Positions 6,600 through 12,009 of a DNA stretch of 12,009 nt are shown here, one piece after another. This DNA is from DATBAK01 sp036787815 (GTDB lineage Bacteria; Actinomycetota; Acidimicrobiia; IMCC26256; PALSA-610). A program made the position numbers and the translations under genes. A model generated the notes under the pieces. That model was not told the origin of the DNA. It did not search any database and worked only from the letters and a program-made list of their open reading frames with translations. The number at the start of each line of letters is the position of its first letter. The stretch's first letter is position 1. Location: positions 1 to 12,009 of the forward strand of contig DAIQOP010000114.1 in the NCBI GenBank assembly GCA_036787815.1, in the 5' to 3' direction.

Positions 6600-7301
6600 A
6601 TGGCGTACGAGGCGGTCGTCTTCGACTTCTACGGCACCCTGGCCGAATCCGACGGGTCGGGGTTGCGCGTCGCCGATGTCGTCGCCGAGCACGGCTTCGA
6701 GCTCACCGACGACATCGCGCGTCGCTACTGGCAGGACGGTCTCGACGGGATCGAGCACCCGGAGCAGTCCGAATCGCGTGAGCACTACCGGGCGTGGCAG
6801 ACCGTGCGCCTGTACGGCCTCCTCGGCGAGTGCGGCATCGGCACCGCCGAGGCGGAGGTCATCGTGACCAAGCTCCGCACCGACGACGCGTCGCCGAAGA
6901 TGGTCGCCTACGCCGACTCGGCGATCGTCCTCGAGCGGCTGCGGGCCCTCGGCGTGCGCGTCGCGGTGTGCTCCAACTGGGACTGGGACCTCGTCGAGGC
7001 CGTCGACGACGCCGGGTTGAGGGAACACTTCGAGCTGCTCGTCTCCTCGGCCTGGGTCGGTGCCCGCAAGCCCCACCCGCGCATCTACCGGCACACGCTC
7101 GACGCGCTCGGCGTCGACCCGCAACGCACGTTGTTCGTCGGCGACACGTGGAACTGCGACGTCGACGGCCCCCTCGTCCACGGCCTGCGCCCCGTCTACG
7201 TGCGCCGCGCCCATCGCGAGCCCGATCACACCGCGCCCGACGCGATCCCCCCGCACGTCGTCGCCCTCCCCGACCTCCACGGCATCCTCGATCTCCTCTG
7301 A
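6600..7301 (+). CDS. HAD superfamily hydrolase, subfamily IA
   Basis: This is a complete 233-residue HAD hydrolase. Motif I is VFDFYGTL with nucleophile D9. Position +2 is Y11 rather than the acid Asp of phosphatases, as in 2-haloacid dehalogenase-type members. Motif II is CSNWDW (S125-N126), motif III is the lysine of GARKPHP (K157), and motif IV is VGDTWNCDVDG (D182, D187). The insert between motifs I and II is alpha-helical, as in the C1-cap subfamily. The start at ATG 6600 is chosen because it directly precedes motif I; a longer open frame to the left only runs over the GMC gene. The ribosome binding site is weak (GAAGATG). It follows the GMC stop by 53 nt and is the last plus-strand gene before the convergent junction. 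The substrate is unknown: a small phosphoester or halogenated acid is possible. Confidence 0.87.
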   Translation: MAYEAVVFDFYGTLAESDGSGLRVADVVAEHGFELTDDIARRYWQDGLDGIEHPEQSESREHYRAWQTVRLYGLLGECGIGTAEAEVIVTKLRTDDASPKMVAYADSAIVLERLRALGVRVAVCSNWDWDLVEAVDDAGLREHFELLVSSAWVGARKPHPRIYRHTLDALGVDPQRTLFVGDTWNCDVDGPLVHGLRPVYVRRAHREPDHTAPDAIPPHVVALPDLHGILDLL

Positions 7302-7314
7302 CCCGACCTTCTCT

Positions 7315-7386
7315 GCACGGTCGGAGCGCCACTCCTTGGAATGCCTCCGTTGCACATGCGATGCGCACACATCCCAAGGACCGTGC
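7315..7386. terminator. Long inverted repeat between convergent genes (possible bidirectional terminator)
   Basis: GCACGGTC at 7315-7322 is perfectly complementary to GACCGTGC at 7379-7386, and TCCTTGG at 7333-7339 pairs with CCAAGGA at 7374-7380. The two pairings share two bases (7379-7380), so they would be partly alternative structures. The loop is long and there is no clear T-tract. Placement, just after the HAD stop and facing the end of the membrane-protein gene, is what suggests a terminator role. Confidence 0.35.
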
Positions 7387-7486
7387 GACCACCTCGTTCA
7401 CGAGCTAGCTCGACGAACCCGACGGCAGGCGCTGGTACACCGTGTGGGACTCGGAACAGTTCGCCGACGCGCGCGACGCGCCGGTC
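7336..7486 (+). pseudogene. Possible frameshifted small Cys-rich ORF
   Basis: From TTG 7336 (GGAG at 7323-7326) the plus strand reads ECLRCTCDAHTSQGPCDHLVHEL, with four cysteines in C-x2-C-x-C-x9-C spacing. At 7403-7410 the bases AGCTAGCT form a 4-nt tandem duplication. Removing one AGCT joins this reading to DEPDGRRWYTVWDSEQFADARDAPV (to about 7486), which has nearly all G/C third positions like a real gene. In the present sequence the second reading is cut off by TAG at 7406-7408. No stop follows at 7486; the frame runs on antisense to the next gene until 7598. I do not recognise the family. It could be a decayed gene, a sequencing indel or chance. Confidence 0.25.
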
Positions 7487-7982
7487 AGTGCGTCACGATC
7501 TTCAGGAGAATCAACAGCAGCCCGAGCGCGGTCGCGCCGGTCGCGTATGCGCCGCGCCGCCACCACGGTCGGATCTGCGAGCTCGCGAGCCAGCTCGTGA
7601 CGGTGAGCTCACCGACGAGCACCCACATCGCGATCGTCACCGATGTCGCGGCGCCGACGCCGATCACCTTGGTGAGCACCAACGCCACGAACGGCAGACC
7701 CGTCGCTTGCAGGATGGAGAATGCGTTCGTGGCGATCGCGCGCACCTCGTGCGAGCTCAACGGCGTGGACCGGCGGCTCCGTTCCTCGACCAGATGCGCG
7801 TACATGTGCGCGAGCGAATACACCATCGCCACGACGAACGCGTCGAGGAAGACATTCCAGCGGTTCTTCGTCCCGGTCGCCGCCGTCGCGAGCGCGGCGC
7901 CGACGACGAGAAGCCCGTAGATCCGGTTCGCGGAGCGGGCCGCGACCTGATCGGGCTGCGATGTTCCATCGAGCTCAGACAT
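7485..7982 (-). CDS. Small multi-pass membrane protein of unknown function
   Basis: This 165-residue protein has four or five hydrophobic segments, at about 20-38, 44-64, 84-105, 108-133 and 144-163. A hydrophilic N-terminus of about 18 residues precedes them and the chain ends LLILLKIVTH. No catalytic motif is recognisable. A histidine-rich face (AHMYAH, residues 58-63, and SHE, 77-79) is the only notable polar feature within the hydrophobic core. The start is ATG 7982; the frame is open further but the added sequence is arginine-rich antisense to the neighbour. A clear ribosome binding site is missing. It begins 23 nt after the stop of the TIGR03085 gene, so the two are probably co-transcribed. 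It converges on the HAD gene. I do not recognise a named family. Confidence 0.72.
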   Translation of the reverse strand: MSELDGTSQPDQVAARSANRIYGLLVVGAALATAATGTKNRWNVFLDAFVVAMVYSLAHMYAHLVEERSRRSTPLSSHEVRAIATNAFSILQATGLPFVALVLTKVIGVGAATSVTIAMWVLVGELTVTSWLASSQIRPWWRRGAYATGATALGLLLILLKIVTH

Positions 7983-8005
7983 GACCCGCGTGCTCGACGT
8001 GAGTG

Positions 8006-8638
8006 TCAGAGGCCGAACTTGGCGTCGCGCAACGCTTGGATCGCGTCGTCGGGACCGTCGAGCTCGAGCTGGGCCGCGGCTTTGCGTCCTGCGAAGTAAA
8101 GCACCATCTCCCCCGGCGCACCGCGCACGACGACCCGCGGCTCTGCGTCGCGAGCCACCAGATGCCGGCCTGCACCGGCATCGAGCTCGAGGCCGAATCC
8201 CTTCACCTTGCGCGCGGCGAGGCGCCCGCTGAGTCCGAGTGTGCGCCACAGGAACGCGTCGACCTCGGCGTCGGCGGGGCGAGGGCCCTCACCGTTCGCG
8301 CGGCGCACGTCTTCGTGATGGATCCAGTTCTCCACCACGTTCGCGAGCGCGCCCGGGCCGACGCGGAACACCAGCGGCAGACCGGTGCGCAGCCTCGCGA
8401 TCATGGCGTCGTACCCGGTTGCCTTCGCGCGTTCCATCAGATGATCGGTGTGCCGCGCGAACGGCCCGCCCAGGAGCACGCCCGGCAACGCGTCGGGCCG
8501 GTGCTCGCGCACGATGAGGTGCGCGGCGAGGTCGGCGGTCACCCACCCCTCGCAGAGCGTCGGCGCGTCCGCACCGACCTTCTCGAACGTGTCGCACAGC
8601 GACGCGCGCTCGGCACGCAGGATCTCGGCCGCACTCAT
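8006..8638 (-). CDS. TIGR03085-type metal-binding protein (DinB / maleylpyruvate isomerase N-terminal fold)
   Basis: This 210-residue protein belongs to an actinobacterial family related to mycothiol-dependent maleylpyruvate isomerase. The N-terminal four-helix DinB-like domain shows CEGWVTADLAAHLIVREHRPDA (29-50), and NWIHHEDVRRANG (104-116) carries the histidines and acids expected to bind a metal (H40, H107/H108, E109). The C-terminal part (about 165-205) is a smaller domain with the motif GEMVLYFAGRKAAAQLEL. No specific reaction is established for this group; a thiol-linked isomerase or transferase role is only inference. ATG 8638 is chosen over GTG 8644 because the SD GGGAG ends 5 nt before the ATG but abuts the GTG. 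The membrane protein follows 23 nt downstream. Confidence 0.85.
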   Translation of the reverse strand: MSAAEILRAERASLCDTFEKVGADAPTLCEGWVTADLAAHLIVREHRPDALPGVLLGGPFARHTDHLMERAKATGYDAMIARLRTGLPLVFRVGPGALANVVENWIHHEDVRRANGEGPRPADAEVDAFLWRTLGLSGRLAARKVKGFGLELDAGAGRHLVARDAEPRVVVRGAPGEMVLYFAGRKAAAQLELDGPDDAIQALRDAKFGL

Positions 8639-8727
8639 CGCCACTCCCGTTTCGTCGGGTACCCGTTCCGGACGCGCCGAATCATGCCGCGCGAAGACAC
8701 CGACCGTGCGAGGTAGTGCGAATTGCG

Positions 8728-8742
8728 GGCCGCGGGGCGGCC
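8728..8742 (-). terminator. GC hairpin just after the cold-shock gene
   Basis: GGCCGC-ccc-GCGGCC (minus strand) is a perfect 6-bp stem with a 3-nt loop, starting 4 nt after the cold-shock stop codon. CCGCGG repeats nearby allow an alternative fold. No run of T follows (CGCAATTCGC), so it would be a U-tract-less actinobacterial-type terminator at best. Confidence 0.45.
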
Positions 8743-8746
8743 GCGG

Positions 8747-8947
8747 TCAGATCAAACGAACGTTCTGAGCTTCCTCACCTTTGCGACCGGGGCCCACGTC
8801 GAACTCGACGTTCTGACCCTCCGTGAGTGTCCGATACCCCTGGCCCTGGATGGCTGAGTAGTGCACGAACACGTCGGGACCATCCGTACGGGAGATGAAG
8901 CCGTAGCCCTTCTCCGCGTTGAACCACTTGACGGAGCCTGTCGCCAA
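8747..8947 (-). CDS. Cold-shock domain protein (CspA family)
   Basis: This is a 66-residue single cold-shock domain that binds single-stranded RNA and DNA and melts RNA structure in the cytoplasm. KGYGFI (13-18) is the RNP1 motif and VFVHYSAI (26-33) is RNP2; W8 and F9 precede RNP1 as usual. Length and ending (QNVRLI) are those of a complete protein. The initiation codon is TTG: no ATG or GTG lies at the expected place, while GGGAG sits 8 nt upstream and the protein then reads like the common MATGxVKWFN start. The gene stands alone, with a hairpin behind it and about 115 nt of upstream leader DNA before the repeat region, fitting independent regulation. The leader contains TACCTT (minus strand, 9020-9025), a possible -10 element implying a UTR of about 65 nt. 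Confidence 0.95.
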   Translation of the reverse strand: MATGSVKWFNAEKGYGFISRTDGPDVFVHYSAIQGQGYRTLTEGQNVEFDVGPGRKGEEAQNVRLI

Positions 8948-8955
8948 CTCAGTGA

Positions 8956-8960
8956 CTCCC
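8956..8960 (-). promoter_or_regulatory. Ribosome binding site that fixes the TTG start of the cold-shock gene
   Basis: GGGAG on the minus strand is separated by 8 nt (TCACTGAG) from TTG 8947-8945. This is the ideal spacing and supports the non-ATG start. Confidence 0.6.
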
Positions 8961-9098
8961 TACTTGCACGCGTCGGTCTCGCTCGGACCGAGTCGACCTT
9001 GTATCGGGTCGCGCCGGTCAAGGTAGCAGCCCGACCCACCTCACGAATAGCGCCAATTTCACGTGCCGTAGTGCCGCAGCTCGACGGTGCACATGTTC

Positions 9099-9128
9099 GA
9101 TCTGCGGCTCGTGGGGCAAGCGCAGATC
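9099..9128 (-). terminator. Terminator-like hairpin, second (distal) copy
   Basis: On the minus strand GATCTGCG pairs with CGCAGATC (8 bp). After a one-base bulge, CTTG pairs with CACGAG-side bases including one G-T wobble, closing a 5-nt CCCCA loop. No T-tract follows. It is the duplicate of the hairpin at 9167-9196 and lies about 150 nt upstream of the cold-shock start. Confidence 0.45.
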
Positions 9129-9166
9129 AGGTGCCGTAGTGCCGCAGCTCGACGGTGCACATGTTC

Positions 9167-9196
9167 GATCTGCGGCTCGTGGGGCAAGCGCAGATC
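9167..9196 (-). terminator. Terminator-like hairpin at the VOC stop codon
   Basis: This has the same stem as the distal copy, with an 8-bp GATCTGCG/CGCAGATC base. It begins within the TGATC that contains the VOC stop, so it is immediately downstream of translation. Position and stability suit transcription termination or mRNA 3'-end protection for the ligase-dehydrogenase-VOC unit. The lack of a T-tract lowers confidence. Confidence 0.5.
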
Positions 9197-9575
9197 AGGT
9201 GCCGTAGTGCCGCAGCTCGACGGTATTCCCGTCGGGGTCGCGGACGTAGAGGGCCTCGCCGTTGCCCTGCGCGCCGAAGAGCGTCGCGGGGCCACCGGCG
9301 ACGTCGAAGCGACCCGAATCGGCGAGCGCACCGAGATCCTGCGGCTCGATGACGAGACAGACGTGATCGACGTTGGTGCCCGAGCGCGCACCGTGCAACA
9401 GGTCGACGATCGTCGTCGCGTTCACGCGGACCGAGGGGAACGGCACCTCGCCGCGCCGCCACTCCTCCACCCGCTCCCCCGCGAGCCCGAGCACGCCTTC
9501 GTACCACGCGAGCGAACGCTCGACGTCGGGCGTGACGATCACGATGTGGTCGAGGCCGATGACCTTCAGCTCCAT
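9195..9575 (-). CDS. VOC family (glyoxalase/bleomycin resistance/dioxygenase fold) protein
   Basis: This is a 126-residue single-chain protein with two beta-alpha-beta-beta-beta modules of the vicinal oxygen chelate fold. GLDHIVIVTPDVERSLAWY (7-25) opens module one with H10. VDHVCLVIE (69-77) opens module two with H71, and DPDGNTVEL (113-121) supplies E120. H10, H71 and E120 match the usual divalent-metal ligands, so it is probably an active metal-dependent lyase, isomerase or dioxygenase; the reaction is not identifiable. It starts at ATG 9575 with no strong ribosome binding site, 63 nt after the acyl-CoA dehydrogenase stop, and may share its transcript. Its last codons and stop are the source of the downstream 68-bp tandem repeat. 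A methylmalonyl-CoA epimerase-like or detoxification role is speculative. Confidence 0.88.
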   Translation of the reverse strand: MELKVIGLDHIVIVTPDVERSLAWYEGVLGLAGERVEEWRRGEVPFPSVRVNATTIVDLLHGARSGTNVDHVCLVIEPQDLGALADSGRFDVAGGPATLFGAQGNGEALYVRDPDGNTVELRHYGT

Positions 9576-9638
9576 CGCGCGATTCTGCCGCGTCCGGCAC
9601 CGGCTCGCGGCTCCGCCCGGCGCGCGCCAGACGCGGTG

Positions 9639-10799
9639 TCAGCGCGGGAGGCCGAGGATACGGTCACCGATGATCGTGCGCTGCACCTCGGAGGTACCAC
9701 CCGCGATCGACGCGGCCTTGCTCCAGAGCCATTGGCGCTGCCAGCGCCCCCCTTCGGGGTTCCCCGCCGCGTCGCCCCACAAGGGCGCGGCCGGCCCGAG
9801 CACCGCGAGCGCGGCCTCGGCCATGTGTTGGCTCATGTCGGTCCAGGTGAGCTTCACGTAGCTCGATTCCGGCCCCGGCTCGACCCCGCGCGCGAGACGG
9901 GACAACGTGCGCCAGTTGTGCAGGCGCAACACCCGCAGCTCGACGAACGACTGCGCGAGCGCGTCGGCGATCTCGTCGTCGTCGAGCTGACCGTGCTCGT
10001 GTGCGAGTGCGTACAGCTCGTCGAGGAACACCTCGTGCACGACCTGCTCCTTGAACGGGAAGCTCGTACCCCGCTCGTGCGCGAGCGTGGTGTTCGCGAC
10101 GGCCCACCCGTCGTGCAGCGTGCCGACGAGATGATCGCCGGGCACGAACACGTCGTCGAAGAAGACCTCGTTGAACTCGGCCTCGCCCGTGATCTGCACG
10201 AGCGGCCGTACATCGATGCCGGGCGCCTGCATGTCGACGACGAGATACGAGATGCCCGCGTGCTTCGCCGCGTCGGGATCCGTGCGGGCAAGGCAGATCC
10301 CCCATCGCGCGAACTGCGCGTAGCTCGTCCAGACCTTCTGACCCGAGAGCAGCCAACCATCGTCGACCGGAGTCGCTCGTGTCTTCAGCGCGGCGAGATC
10401 GGAGCCCGCGTCGGGTTCGCTGAACAGCTGGCACCAGATCTCGCCCGCGGTGAGGATCGACGGCAGCCAGCGCTGCTTCTGCTCCTCGGTGCCGTGCGCG
10501 AGGAGCGTCGGTCCGGCGAGGTTGATCCCCACGCGGTTGACCGGTTGCAGCGCGCGACTCCGCGCGTACTCCATGTTGAAGATGGCGACCTGCACCGGCG
10601 ATGCACCCCGCCCGCCGTACGCCTCGGGCCAGTGGATTCCCACCCACCGGTCGGCCGCGAGCTTGGCCTGCCACTCGCGACCCCATTCGACCTCGTCGGC
10701 GAGGGTCGCGAAGCGAGGTGGACGTTCGAGGTTCGCGTCCATCCAGGCGCGGATCTCCGCGGCGAACGCGACCTCTTCGGGGCTGAACGACAGATCCAC
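9639..10799 (-). CDS. Acyl-CoA dehydrogenase family protein (FadE-like)
   Basis: This is a complete 386-residue flavoenzyme expected to introduce an alpha,beta double bond in an acyl-CoA, passing electrons to ETF. The N-terminal helical domain is followed by the FAD/substrate segment CQLFSEPDAGSDLA (123-136) and WTSYAQFARW (157-166) in the beta domain. The C-terminal helical domain ends AGGTSEVQRTIIGDRILGLPR. Where medium-chain enzymes have catalytic Glu in IYEGT, this protein has Gly (IAGGT, G367). E242 in LAHERG is a candidate base, by analogy with subgroups that place the base on another helix. It starts at GTG 10799, 4 nt after the ligase stop, so translation is coupled. Similarity in style to actinobacterial steroid- or branched-acyl FadE enzymes is only an impression; the substrate is open. 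Confidence 0.92.
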   Translation of the reverse strand: MDLSFSPEEVAFAAEIRAWMDANLERPPRFATLADEVEWGREWQAKLAADRWVGIHWPEAYGGRGASPVQVAIFNMEYARSRALQPVNRVGINLAGPTLLAHGTEEQKQRWLPSILTAGEIWCQLFSEPDAGSDLAALKTRATPVDDGWLLSGQKVWTSYAQFARWGICLARTDPDAAKHAGISYLVVDMQAPGIDVRPLVQITGEAEFNEVFFDDVFVPGDHLVGTLHDGWAVANTTLAHERGTSFPFKEQVVHEVFLDELYALAHEHGQLDDDEIADALAQSFVELRVLRLHNWRTLSRLARGVEPGPESSYVKLTWTDMSQHMAEAALAVLGPAAPLWGDAAGNPEGGRWQRQWLWSKAASIAGGTSEVQRTIIGDRILGLPR

Positions 10800-10803
10800 C
10801 GGA

Positions 10804-11892
10804 TCAGAGATCCCAGAACCGTTCGCGCCGATAGCGGCGGAACGATTCGCCGAGCGCGGCCGCGTCGTCGGCGCCGAACGGCCGGTACACGTCGTCGCCC
10901 CGCTCGCGCACGTAGAGCGAATCGCGCCCGACGCGATCGAGGCGGAACTTCTCGTGCACGAGCGTGCGCTTCACGATCTTGTTCGTGCCCGTGGTCGGTG
11001 GATCACGCAGCACCCGCAGGTAGCGCGGCCGCCACTTCGGGCCGATCCCGGCCTGCGCGTCGAGCCAGTGCGCGAACGCCACCGGATCGAGCTCCTCACC
11101 GTCGCGCATCACGAGCCCGGCCATCACCTGATCTCCGGCCTGATCGTCGGGGACCCCGTAGACGGCCGCGAGGATCACGCCGGGTGCATCGCGCAGGCAT
11201 TCCTCGATCGGCCCCGCGGGGAAGTTCTCGCCGTCGACCCGGATCCAGTCGGCGTTGCGGCCCGCGAAGTAGAGGTAGCGATCGTCATCGAGATATCCGA
11301 GATCGCCCGACCAGTACCAACCGAAGCGCGTGGTCTGATCGGTCGCGGCGACGTTGTTGTAGTAGCCCTCGAACGGGCCGACGCCGGCGGTGTTCACGAT
11401 CTCGCCGACGCACTCGGCCGCGTTGACCAACCGGCCGTCGGCGTCGAGACGCGCGGCCGGCTTCTCGTTCCCGTCCTCGTCGACGATCTTGATGTTCTCG
11501 GGGGCCTGACCGAGCGCGCCCGAACGCTCCTCCGCGTCGCGGTTGACCGCGATCCCACCTTCGGTCGCGCCGTACGCATCGATCACCTCGACGCCGAAAC
11601 GCCGCGAGAAGCGCTCGACGACCTCCGGCGAGCCTTCGTTGCCGAACGCGACCCGCAGCGGGTTGTCGGCGTCGTCGGGGTGCTCGGGTTGGGCGAGCAG
11701 GTAGGCGAGCGGCTTGCCCGTGTAGTTGAAGTAGGTGGCGCCGCAGTGGCGAATGTCGCCGAGCCACCGAGAGGCGCTGAACCGGCGCCCGAGACCGACG
11801 CTCGCGCCGACGACGATCAGCATCCAGCAGATGGCCTGCGTCGACAAGGTCTGTGTGCCGGGCTCGAGCCGTGACGTGACGGTCGCCGGCAC
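10804..11892 (-). CDS. Acyl-CoA synthetase (AMP-binding enzyme, FadD17-like), N-terminal part missing
   Basis: Family members activate carboxylic acids with ATP and CoA. The recognisable chain begins near residue 29 (GASVGLGRRFSAS) and includes TYFNYTGKPLAYLLA (53-67), core motif A5 YGATEGG (107-113), A7 YWSGDLGYLD (193-202), the hinge/A8 region AGRNADWIRVDGENF (210-224) and an A10-like TGTNKIVKR (301-309) with a candidate catalytic lysine. The P-loop motif A3 (usually YTSGTTGxPK) and roughly 150 N-terminal residues are absent. The frame is open only to a TAG at 11917-11919, and the nominal GTG start at 11892 yields a non-homologous leader (residues 1 to about 22). So this is a 5'-truncated gene, by rearrangement or assembly join, and should lack adenylation activity as it stands. 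It is followed after 4 nt by the acyl-CoA dehydrogenase. Confidence 0.82.
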   Translation of the reverse strand: MPATVTSRLEPGTQTLSTQAICWMLIVVGASVGLGRRFSASRWLGDIRHCGATYFNYTGKPLAYLLAQPEHPDDADNPLRVAFGNEGSPEVVERFSRRFGVEVIDAYGATEGGIAVNRDAEERSGALGQAPENIKIVDEDGNEKPAARLDADGRLVNAAECVGEIVNTAGVGPFEGYYNNVAATDQTTRFGWYWSGDLGYLDDDRYLYFAGRNADWIRVDGENFPAGPIEECLRDAPGVILAAVYGVPDDQAGDQVMAGLVMRDGEELDPVAFAHWLDAQAGIGPKWRPRYLRVLRDPPTTGTNKIVKRTLVHEKFRLDRVGRDSLYVRERGDDVYRPFGADDAAALGESFRRYRRERFWDL

Positions 11893-12009
11893 CTGGACCG
11901 GCGTCGGACCGATCAGCTACTCGAAGTACCGCAGGGTCAGTGACGACGGCACCTGCCGCTACGACGAGGCGGGGAAGGGCTACCTCCGGCAGGCATCCTT
12001 CTCGGGGAC
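11831..12009 (+). CDS. Coding-like plus-strand fragment running off the right edge, unknown protein
   Basis: From ATG 11831 the plus strand stays open to the window end (59 whole codons) with mostly G/C third positions. It reads plausibly as protein, for example TVAGTWTGVGPISYSKYRRV and SDDGTCRYDEAGKGYL, with three or four cysteines and an alternating pattern suggestive of beta strands. There is no ribosome binding site before the ATG, and the same frame is open further left, so the true start may be lost at the same junction that cuts the ligase. I do not recognise a family. The overlap with the unnatural leader of the ligase on the other strand supports this being the real coding strand here. 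Confidence 0.35.
   Translation, partial: MACVDKVCVPGSSRDVTVAGTWTGVGPISYSKYRRVSDDGTCRYDEAGKGYLRQASFSG

Larger units (their letters stand above)
9063..9224. repeat. 68-bp tandem repeat derived from the 3' end of the VOC gene (2 full copies plus 26 bp)
   Basis: Units are 9063-9130 and 9131-9198, apparently identical, plus a partial third at 9199-9224. The partial copy is the functional 3' end of the minus-strand VOC gene: its last eight codons (VELRHYGT) and stop. The two full copies each repeat that tail, the stop codon and a hairpin, preceded by an in-frame ATG-TGC. Thus the duplication unit spans the gene end and its terminator. Identity between copies suggests a recent slippage or unequal-crossover event, or an assembly artefact. 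Confidence 0.93.

Noticed and set aside
8639..8644. GTG 8644 as the start of the TIGR03085-type gene
   Set aside because: The SD GGGAG would overlap or abut this codon; ATG 8638 has normal spacing.
8006..8716. Plus-strand 237-codon frame opposite the TIGR03085-type gene
   Set aside because: Antisense shadow; the minus-strand protein has conserved motifs and a good ribosome binding site.
9063..9224. CRISPR-like array
   Set aside because: The units are contiguous with no spacers between repeats, only two and a fraction copies, and they derive from a gene end.
9087..11426. 779-codon open frame on the plus strand antisense to the VOC, dehydrogenase and ligase genes
   Set aside because: The opposite strand encodes three recognisable proteins. 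The beginning is just the tandem repeat and the end is arginine-rich.

Overview
The window is very GC-rich, with strong G/C preference at third codon positions and many GTG starts. It carries a TIGR03085-type metal-binding protein, a family known from Actinobacteria, and a FadD17-like ligase/acyl-CoA dehydrogenase pair. This suggests an actinobacterium, perhaps an uncultured Acidimicrobiia-like lineage (inference). The genes are metabolic; I see no phage, transposase, CRISPR, rRNA or tRNA.

Plus-strand half (1-7301). A hydantoinase/oxoprolinase pair comes first: hyuB-like, cut by the left window edge, then hyuA-like. They are separated by 223 nt holding two copies of a ~90-nt direct repeat, and the second copy supplies the ribosome binding site and start codon of hyuA. 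Next is a stand-alone cyclic-nucleotide-binding domain protein. It is followed by a two-gene oxidoreductase module: a gluconate 2-dehydrogenase subunit 3-like small subunit overlapping by 8 nt a GMC flavoprotein that has a four-cysteine cluster motif. A HAD-superfamily hydrolase ends this half.

Convergent junction (7302-7484). This holds a long inverted repeat and a coding-like, Cys-rich fragment that appears to be broken by a 4-nt AGCT duplication.

Minus-strand half (7485-11892). Reading in the direction of transcription (right to left): a 5'-broken acyl-CoA synthetase, an acyl-CoA dehydrogenase 4 nt after it, a VOC/glyoxalase-fold protein whose 3' end is duplicated as a 68-bp tandem repeat carrying a terminator-like hairpin, a cold-shock protein with a TTG start, the TIGR03085 protein, and a small multi-pass membrane protein. 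The ligase and dehydrogenase would act in succession on one acyl substrate (activation to a CoA thioester, then alpha,beta-dehydrogenation), but the ligase here lacks its ATP-binding N-terminal part.

Right edge (about 11820-12009). The ligase frame closes at a stop, and the DNA becomes coding-like on the plus strand for an unrelated protein. This points to a rearrangement or an assembly join.

I found no convincing new multi-gene system. The items most worth a second look are the two duplicated-sequence regions (1384-1592 and 9063-9224), the broken ligase with its opposite-strand neighbour, the Cys-cluster GMC/small-subunit pair, and the frameshifted remnant at 7336-7486.
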